Positions 58,935 to 64,000 of a DNA stretch of 64,000 bases are shown piece by piece. Origin of the DNA: Nocardioides exalbidus (GTDB lineage: Bacteria > Actinomycetota > Actinomycetes > Propionibacteriales > Nocardioidaceae); NCBI RefSeq assembly GCF_900105585.1, contig NZ_FNRT01000002.1, positions 682,001 to 746,000 of the forward strand. Direction: 5' to 3'. The notes under the pieces were generated by a model that was not told the DNA's origin, did no database searches, and saw only the letters and a program-made list of their open reading frames with translations. The position numbers and the translations under genes are program-made. Position 1 is the first letter of the stretch. Each line of letters opens with the position of its first letter.

Positions 58935-61919
58935 GTGCGCGCGAGGCGGGGGCTCCAGGTCGGCGTCGTCCTGCTCGTCCTCGCCGCACTCGGCGCCGGC
59001 ATCGCGCTCGGCATCTCGAGCGCGCTGGGCATCCGGGTCGAGCCCAAGCAGGTGCCGATCGAGGAGCTGGTCGCGGCGCCGCCGCGCGACGCGGTCGCTC
59101 CCCCGCGCCTGATCGACGTCGTCGCACCCGACGGCGTACGCATGGACGCGGCGCTCGCCGAGCTCGGCGAGGCGACCTCCGGGGAGACGGACGGCACCGC
59201 GACCCTGCGGGTGTCGTACGACGACGAGGCGCTGCCGGGCGACGGACAGGGCGACGGACAGGGCGACGACTCCTACCGGCTGTCCGGCACGGACGAGCGG
59301 ATCCGCATCACCGCCGGCAGCGAGGCCGGTGCCGTCCGCGGCGTCTACGACCTCGCGCAGAAGGCCCGCGCCCAGCGGCCGCTAGCGGAGGGACGCGGGC
59401 TCGTCACGTCGGCCCTGCCGTTCCGGATGGTCGACCTCGGCGCGGCCGGCGTCGACCCCGATCCGGAGCAGTGGCGCGGCGGCACCGACTACTCCCACTA
59501 CTCGCGCGCGTTCGAGGACGTCTTCCTCGACGAGGCTCCCTACATCGACCGGGCCGCGCTCGCCGAGGCCCGCGAGAGCGTCCTCGCCTACGCCCATCAC
59601 GTGCTCGCGCAGGGCTACAACGCCGTCGCCGTCCCGGGCTTCCTCGACCTCGTCACCTTCGACGCGATCCCGGAGATCTACGCCGACGACCCTGCGTACG
59701 CCGCTCGCGCCCGGGCGGTGCGCGACGCCTTCGGACCGATCTACGCCGAGCTCGACGACCTCGGCCTCGACGTCTACCTCCGCACCGACATGCTCATCCT
59801 CAGCGAGCCGCTGGAGCGCTACCTCACCGACGAGTTCGACCTCGACACCGAGGACCCCGGGCTCTGGAAGGTCTACGAGGCAGCGCTCGACGAGATCTAC
59901 GCGGAGCTGCCCCAGCTGTCCGGGGTCGTGCTGCGCATCGGCGAGGGCGGCGGCATCTACAACTCGCCCGGCATCGACTACTACTCCGAGATCTCGGTGA
60001 CCACGCCGAAGGCGGTGCAGGCGATGCTCGGCGCCTTCACCGACCAGGCCGAGCGCGCGGACAAGGACGTCGTCTTCCGCACGTGGAGCGTCGGCGTCGG
60101 CGCGGTCGGCGACATGCACACCAACCCCGAGTCCTATGACGAGATCCTGGCGGGCATCGACTCCCCGCGGCTCGTGGTGTCGACGAAGTACAGCCTCGGC
60201 GACTTCTACTCCTGGCTCCCGCTCAACGACACCCTCGAGCAGGGCGACCAGCGCCGGATCGTCGAGCTGCAGAGCCGGCGCGAGTTCGAGTCGTTCGGCG
60301 CCGTGCCCGACGACCTCGGCGTGCTGCACCAGATGGCCCTGCAGCACTTCATCGCCGCCAACCCCCACGTCGAGGGCATCTGGACCTGGACCCAGGACGG
60401 CGGCCCCTGGCGGGCCGGCCCGAGGTCGCTGCTGCTGACGACCGGCTTCTGGCAGCTCTACGACCTCAACTCCGAGACCGCCGCGCGGCTGGCGCGCGAC
60501 CCCGACGCCGACCCCGCCGAGCTCACCGCCGACTGGGTGCGCCGCTGGTTCTCCACCGACCCCGACACGGTGGCCGCGATCACGCAGGCGATGTCGTACT
60601 CCCGCGAGGCGGTGACGCACGGGCAGTACGTCCCGCAGTTCGCGCAGGTGCGCGCCTTCGCGCTCGGTCTCGAGCCGCCGCCGCAGATGCTGCTCTTCGA
60701 GTGGGACATCCTCACCGGCGACAGCGCCGTGCTCGACGTCCTCTACGCGATCGCGCGCGACCACGGCGGCACCGACGGGCTCGACGGCGTCACGGCCGCG
60801 ATCGACGACGGCCAGCACGCCGTCGACCTCGCCGCCACGATGCGCGACCTCGTCGCCGGGACCGACGCGACCACCTACTCCGACCCCGTGATGCGCGAGC
60901 AGCTGCTCTCCTCCCTCGACTACCAGGTCGACCTCCACGCGCTCCTCGGCGCCTACCGCGAGATGACCCTGCGGCACGCGCTGTGGCTCGACACCGGCGA
61001 GGGTCGCGAGGTCTGGGAGTCCGCGCGGGAGCGCTTCGACGCGGCGGCGACCGAGCACGAGAGCCGGTACGGCGACGACCTGGCGCTGCCGGCCTACAAC
61101 CTGACCGCCGCCAGGATCGGCGAGGAGCGCGCCGCCCGCGACCTGCCGATGGCGTGGCTCGCCCGTGGCGGGCTGGTCGCGCTGCTGCTGGCGCTCGGAC
61201 TCACGCGCACCGGCCGGACGATGGTGCGGACCGCGGTGACGCCGTGGCGCGAGCCGGGTCCGACCAACCGGTGGCTCGTCGTCGCGATCCCCCTCGTCGC
61301 CGTGGCGTGGAGCCGACTCGTGCTGACGTGGTTCCTCGCGCCCAGCCACCTGCTGCTCGTCGGCATCGGGTGGGCCGTCCTCGCACTCGTCGTCGGTGCC
61401 TCGCTGCTGTGGACCCGCTCGTGGCACGTGGCGGTGGCCGTCGGCGGCGCGGTGACGATCCGGTCGCTGCTCCTGCTGGCCGTGCTGGCGTGGCGCGGAC
61501 CGGGCGGTTACTGGTTCGCCTTCTGGACCGAGCCGGCGACGCGGTCGGCGTACGTCGTCGTGTCGTTCGTGCTCGCGGGGTGGGTCCTCGCCGCCCTGCT
61601 CTGGGCGCTGGCGGCGCACGTCGGCAGGCGCCGGGCGACGGCCGCCGTCCTGCACACGGTGGCGCTGACGCTGCTCGGCGTCGGGTCGCTGCTCCAGCTC
61701 GTCGGCCTCGAGGACGCCCTCACCGTCTGGAACGACCAGATGGCGCTGCTGCCCTGGGGCATGGCGCGGATCCTGGGGATCACGACCTTCCTCGGCATCC
61801 CGACCGCGTTGCCGTCCTTCGTGCTCGGCGCGGCGGGTGTGCTCCTGCTGGTCGCGGCGGCGCTCGGCCTGCCGATGCGTCGACCAGCCGCCGTCCCCAC
61901 GAGGACCTCGTCGCGGTGA
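58935..61919 (+). CDS. Large membrane protein with glycosidase-like extracellular domain
   Basis: This 994-residue protein has an N-terminal membrane helix (about 8-32), a large extracellular part (about 33-730) and a C-terminal set of about six or seven membrane helices (about 735-985). The outer part has a region like the N-terminal domain of alpha-glucuronidase/hexosaminidase-type enzymes (RITAGSEAGAVRGVYDLAQ), then a TIM-barrel-like segment with LAQGYNAVAVPGFLDLV, VVLRIGEGGGIYNSPG (Glu at about 336) and VFRTWSVG. This resembles GH67/GH115-like barrels, but I could not name a family. GTG start at 58935. Fused channel-like membrane end is unusual. Confidence 0.6.
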   Translation: MRARRGLQVGVVLLVLAALGAGIALGISSALGIRVEPKQVPIEELVAAPPRDAVAPPRLIDVVAPDGVRMDAALAELGEATSGETDGTATLRVSYDDEALPGDGQGDGQGDDSYRLSGTDERIRITAGSEAGAVRGVYDLAQKARAQRPLAEGRGLVTSALPFRMVDLGAAGVDPDPEQWRGGTDYSHYSRAFEDVFLDEAPYIDRAALAEARESVLAYAHHVLAQGYNAVAVPGFLDLVTFDAIPEIYADDPAYAARARAVRDAFGPIYAELDDLGLDVYLRTDMLILSEPLERYLTDEFDLDTEDPGLWKVYEAALDEIYAELPQLSGVVLRIGEGGGIYNSPGIDYYSEISVTTPKAVQAMLGAFTDQAERADKDVVFRTWSVGVGAVGDMHTNPESYDEILAGIDSPRLVVSTKYSLGDFYSWLPLNDTLEQGDQRRIVELQSRREFESFGAVPDDLGVLHQMALQHFIAANPHVEGIWTWTQDGGPWRAGPRSLLLTTGFWQLYDLNSETAARLARDPDADPAELTADWVRRWFSTDPDTVAAITQAMSYSREAVTHGQYVPQFAQVRAFALGLEPPPQMLLFEWDILTGDSAVLDVLYAIARDHGGTDGLDGVTAAIDDGQHAVDLAATMRDLVAGTDATTYSDPVMREQLLSSLDYQVDLHALLGAYREMTLRHALWLDTGEGREVWESARERFDAAATEHESRYGDDLALPAYNLTAARIGEERAARDLPMAWLARGGLVALLLALGLTRTGRTMVRTAVTPWREPGPTNRWLVVAIPLVAVAWSRLVLTWFLAPSHLLLVGIGWAVLALVVGASLLWTRSWHVAVAVGGAVTIRSLLLLAVLAWRGPGGYWFAFWTEPATRSAYVVVSFVLAGWVLAALLWALAAHVGRRRATAAVLHTVALTLLGVGSLLQLVGLEDALTVWNDQMALLPWGMARILGITTFLGIPTALPSFVLGAAGVLLLVAAALGLPMRRPAAVPTRTSSR

Positions 61920-61934
61920 TGAAATTCGTGATGC

Positions 61935-61995
61935 ACGTGGCGACGCCGCACCTCCCGGCTGAGCGAAAGCTTTCGCGCAGAGGCGAGGGCCACGT
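61935..61995. terminator. Possible bidirectional hairpin between convergent genes
   Basis: ACGTGGC (61935-61941) pairs with GCCACGT (61989-61995), and GCGAAAGCTTTCGC (61963-61976) is a 14-bp palindrome inside it. It is between the glycosidase-like gene and pdxH. Confidence 0.4.
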
Positions 61996-62025
61996 CGACC
62001 CCGTGCACCGGATCTTGCAGCGCCG

Positions 62026-62673
62026 CTAGGGAGCAAGCCGCTCCGTGACCCAGCCCGAGCCGGAGCGGCGGTAGACGAGCCGGTCGTGCATCCGGCTGCG
62101 GCGGCCCTGCCAGAACTCGACGACCTCGGGGACGACGCGGTAGCCACCCCAGTGCGGCGGGACGGGGACCTCGGCGTCCGTCGGATCGGCGCCGAAGCGC
62201 TCCTCGACCTCGGCGTAGGACGCCGACAGCTCGGCCCGCGAGGCGACCGGGCGGGACTGGGCGGACGCCCACGCCCCGAGCTGCGCACCTCGGGGACGGG
62301 AGTGGAAGTAGGTCTCGACGTCGGCGTCGTCCAGCACCGAGGCGCTGCCCTCGACGCGGACCTGTCGCTCGAGCGGGTGCCACGGGAAGAGCAGGGCGCA
62401 CTGCGGGTCGGCCGCGAGCTCGTCACCCTTGCGGGAGGCCTGGTTGGTGAAGAAGACGAACCCGTCGGGCGAGACGCCCTTGAGCAGCACCATCCGGCTC
62501 GACGGCCGGCCGTCGGGGGTCGAGGTCGCGAGCACCATGGCGTTGGGCTCGTGCACGCCCGCGTCGATGGACTGCTGGAGCCAGCGCTCGAACATCTCGA
62601 TCGGGTCGGCGGCCAGGTCGGGGACGTCGAGGCCCCCGCGGCCGTACTCCTCACGCAGCGCGGACAAGTCCAT
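62026..62673 (-). CDS. pdxH: Pyridoxamine 5'-phosphate oxidase
   Basis: The 215-residue protein has the family motifs: PIEMFERWLQQSIDAGVHEPNAMVLAT, DGRPSSRMVLLKGVSPDGFVFFTNQASRKGDELA, ALLFPWHPLERQVRVEG, FHSRPRGAQLGAWAS and the C-terminal EFWQGRRSRMHDRLVYRR. It oxidises pyridoxamine or pyridoxine phosphate to PLP using FMN. The ATG at 62671-62673 is divergent from the citrate synthase start. PLP enzymes such as the first gene of the window depend on this cofactor. Confidence 0.95.
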   Translation of the reverse strand: MDLSALREEYGRGGLDVPDLAADPIEMFERWLQQSIDAGVHEPNAMVLATSTPDGRPSSRMVLLKGVSPDGFVFFTNQASRKGDELAADPQCALLFPWHPLERQVRVEGSASVLDDADVETYFHSRPRGAQLGAWASAQSRPVASRAELSASYAEVEERFGADPTDAEVPVPPHWGGYRVVPEVVEFWQGRRSRMHDRLVYRRSGSGWVTERLAP

Positions 62674-62726
62674 GTCTGGACACTAACGAACCGGGTGCAG
62701 AATGAGCCGACACCAGGAGGAGCACC

Positions 62727-63830
62727 ATGACCGAGATCCACCACGGCCTCGAAGGCGTCGTCGCGTTCGAGACGCAGATCGCCGAGCCCGACAAGGAGGG
62801 CTCCGCGCTCCGCTACCGCGGGGTCGACATCGAGGAGCTCGTCGGCCGGGTGCCGTTCGAGAACGTCTGGGGCCTCCTGGTCGACGGCTCCTACTCCCCC
62901 GGCCTCCCGCCGGCCGAGCCCTACAACATCTCGATCCACACCGGCGACGTCCGCGCCGACGTGCAGGCTGCGGTCGCGATGCTCGCCCCGATGCTCGGCA
63001 TGGGCCAGACCTACGACATCTCCGACGAGCAGGCGCGCCTCGACCTGTCCCGCGTCGCCGTCATGGTGCTGTCGTACGCCGCCCAGTCCGCCCGCGGCCT
63101 CGGCAAACCGGTCGTCACCCAGGCCGAGGTCGACCAGGGCAGGACCCTCGCCGAGCGGTTCCTGATCCGCTGGCGCGGCGAGGCCGACCCGAAGCACGCG
63201 CACGCCATCGACGCCTACTGGTCCTCGGCCGCCGAGCACGGCATGAACGCCTCCACCTTCACCGCCCGCGTCATCACCTCGACCGGCGCCGACGTGGCCG
63301 CCGCCTTCTCCGGCGCCATCGGCGCGATGTCCGGCCCGCTCCACGGCGGCGCGCCGTCGCGCGTGCTCGGCATGATCGAGGAGGTCGAGAAGCGCGACGG
63401 CGACGCGGCGACCTACGTCAAGGAGCTGCTCGACAGCGGCGAGCGGCTGATGGGCTTCGGCCACCGCGTCTACCGCGCCGAGGACCCGCGCGCCCGCGTG
63501 CTGCGTCGCACGGCCAAGGAGCTCGACGCCCCGCGCTACGAGGTCGCCGAGGCACTCGAGAAGGCCGCCCTCGCCGAGCTGCGCGAGCGCCGTCCCGACC
63601 GCGTGCTCGAGACCAACGTCGAGTTCTGGGCCGCGATCGTCCTCGACTTCGCCGAGGTGCCGGCCCACATGTTCACCTCGATGTTCACGTGCGCGCGCAC
63701 CGGCGGCTGGTCCGCCCACATCCTCGAGCAGAAGACCACGGGTCGCCTGATCCGGCCGTCCGCGGTCTACGCCGGACCGAGCACCCGCCCGGCCAGCGAG
63801 GTCGACGGCTGGGACCAGGCCTGGGGCTGA
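62727..63830 (+). CDS. Citrate synthase (short 'citrate synthase 2' type)
   Basis: The 367-residue protein has SALRYRGVDIEELV at the N-terminus, SAAEHGMNASTFTARVI, GAMSGPLHGGAPSRVLGMI (catalytic His near 206), MGFGHRVYRAEDPRA and LETNVEFWAAIVLDFAEVP. The catalytic Asp of type I enzymes is a Glu here (NVEF), as I recall for this actinobacterial branch. The enzyme condenses oxaloacetate with acetyl-CoA. GGAGGAG lies 6 bases before the ATG. Convergent with the truncated gene at the right edge, with one base between the stops. Confidence 0.93.
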   Translation: MTEIHHGLEGVVAFETQIAEPDKEGSALRYRGVDIEELVGRVPFENVWGLLVDGSYSPGLPPAEPYNISIHTGDVRADVQAAVAMLAPMLGMGQTYDISDEQARLDLSRVAVMVLSYAAQSARGLGKPVVTQAEVDQGRTLAERFLIRWRGEADPKHAHAIDAYWSSAAEHGMNASTFTARVITSTGADVAAAFSGAIGAMSGPLHGGAPSRVLGMIEEVEKRDGDAATYVKELLDSGERLMGFGHRVYRAEDPRARVLRRTAKELDAPRYEVAEALEKAALAELRERRPDRVLETNVEFWAAIVLDFAEVPAHMFTSMFTCARTGGWSAHILEQKTTGRLIRPSAVYAGPSTRPASEVDGWDQAWG

Positions 63831-63831
63831 C

Positions 63832-64000
63832 TCACCCGGTGGGTGGCTGCTGCTGCGCGTAGTACCAGGACGTCAGGCCCTTCGCGCCCTGCCGGGTCAG
63901 CGAGATGTGGACGTGGTCGCGGTGGCGCAGCGTGGGCGAGCACGACCTCTTCGTGCGGCAGCTCGAGCTGAGGTAGCGCTCGGGCGCGAAGCCCCGGTAG
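63832..64000 (-). CDS. C-terminal part of a secreted-type protein cut by the window edge
   Basis: A minus-strand frame enters from the right edge and ends at 63832-63834. It encodes about 56 residues including YRGFAPERYLSSSCRTKR, then HRDHVHISLTRQGAKGLTSWY and a Gln/Pro-rich end. The H-x-D-H-V-H-I-S motif is known from the C-terminal part of secreted M15-like or 'D-alanyl-carboxypeptidase-like' domains, in which these His residues bind zinc. Without the N-terminus the assignment stays tentative. Confidence 0.5.
   Translation of the reverse strand, partial: YRGFAPERYLSSSCRTKRSCSPTLRHRDHVHISLTRQGAKGLTSWYYAQQQPPTG

Noticed and set aside
59382-63719. A 1445-residue minus-strand open frame across the glycosidase-like gene, pdxH and citrate synthase
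   Set aside because: It crosses three well-supported genes and has a biased composition. Only its 62026-62673 neighbour in another frame (PdxH) is real.

Overview
The window looks like chromosomal DNA of a high-GC actinobacterium, most likely Nocardioidaceae (Nocardioides-like). The reasons are the very high GC content, frequent GTG starts, start/stop overlaps between neighbouring genes, a SepX/GlpR-Glp divisome locus, a eukaryotic-type UDP-glucose pyrophosphorylase, several Asp23/Gls24 proteins and a short-form citrate synthase. The genus is inferred; there is no rRNA in the window. I see no phage, insertion sequence or CRISPR array.

Layout: 0-6.6 kb holds the end of an S51-type peptidase, a D-threonine-aldolase/D-serine-dehydratase-like PLP enzyme, a zinc alcohol dehydrogenase and a 1395-residue secreted hydrolase/beta-helix protein. 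6.9-11.5 kb is an envelope-stress cluster (three Asp23-family proteins, AmaP-like and DUF2273-like membrane partners, a DUF6286 protein, CsbD) beside an ECF sigma factor. 11.5-14.2 kb carries a PAS-ANTAR regulator, an AmiS/UreI channel and a DszC-like flavin monooxygenase. 14.4-20.4 kb is a housekeeping block: tRNA-Ala, SepX/GlpR, RimJ-like acetyltransferase, MoaB, MoaC, Glp/MoeA, UDP-glucose pyrophosphorylase, 5-formyl-THF cyclo-ligase. 20.4-28.4 kb holds penicillin acylase, an FmdB-type zinc ribbon, a SAF protein, an MscL homologue, an LCP ligase, a MerR regulator with a divergent SulP transporter, and tRNA-Arg.

28.5-43.0 kb is the most interesting region: 14 genes on the minus strand, nearly all overlapping, that look like one operon for taking up and oxidising an organosulfur compound. 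They are a DmoA/NtaA-type monooxygenase, a complete Dpp/Opp-type ABC importer, two SsuD-like FMNH2 monooxygenases, a class III CoA-transferase, a crotonase, a thiol dioxygenase, an alpha/beta hydrolase and two flavin reductases, with a divergent LysR regulator. A 22-bp element in front of this operon recurs (19 of 22 bases) in front of the DszC-like gene 28 kb away, which suggests a shared regulon.

43-64 kb holds a saccharopine-dehydrogenase-like enzyme, a secreted beta-propeller protein, DUF2277 and sirtuin, a DtxR regulator, GH13 alpha-glucosidase, a MarR/MFS drug-efflux pair whose pump has an upstream leader peptide and alternative hairpins, a MerR regulator, a heterodimeric ABC exporter with its TetR regulator, a large membrane-anchored glycosidase-like protein, PdxH, citrate synthase and the end of one more gene. 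Convergent gene pairs are repeatedly separated by long inverted repeats. One palindromic module occurs at two such places 27 kb apart.
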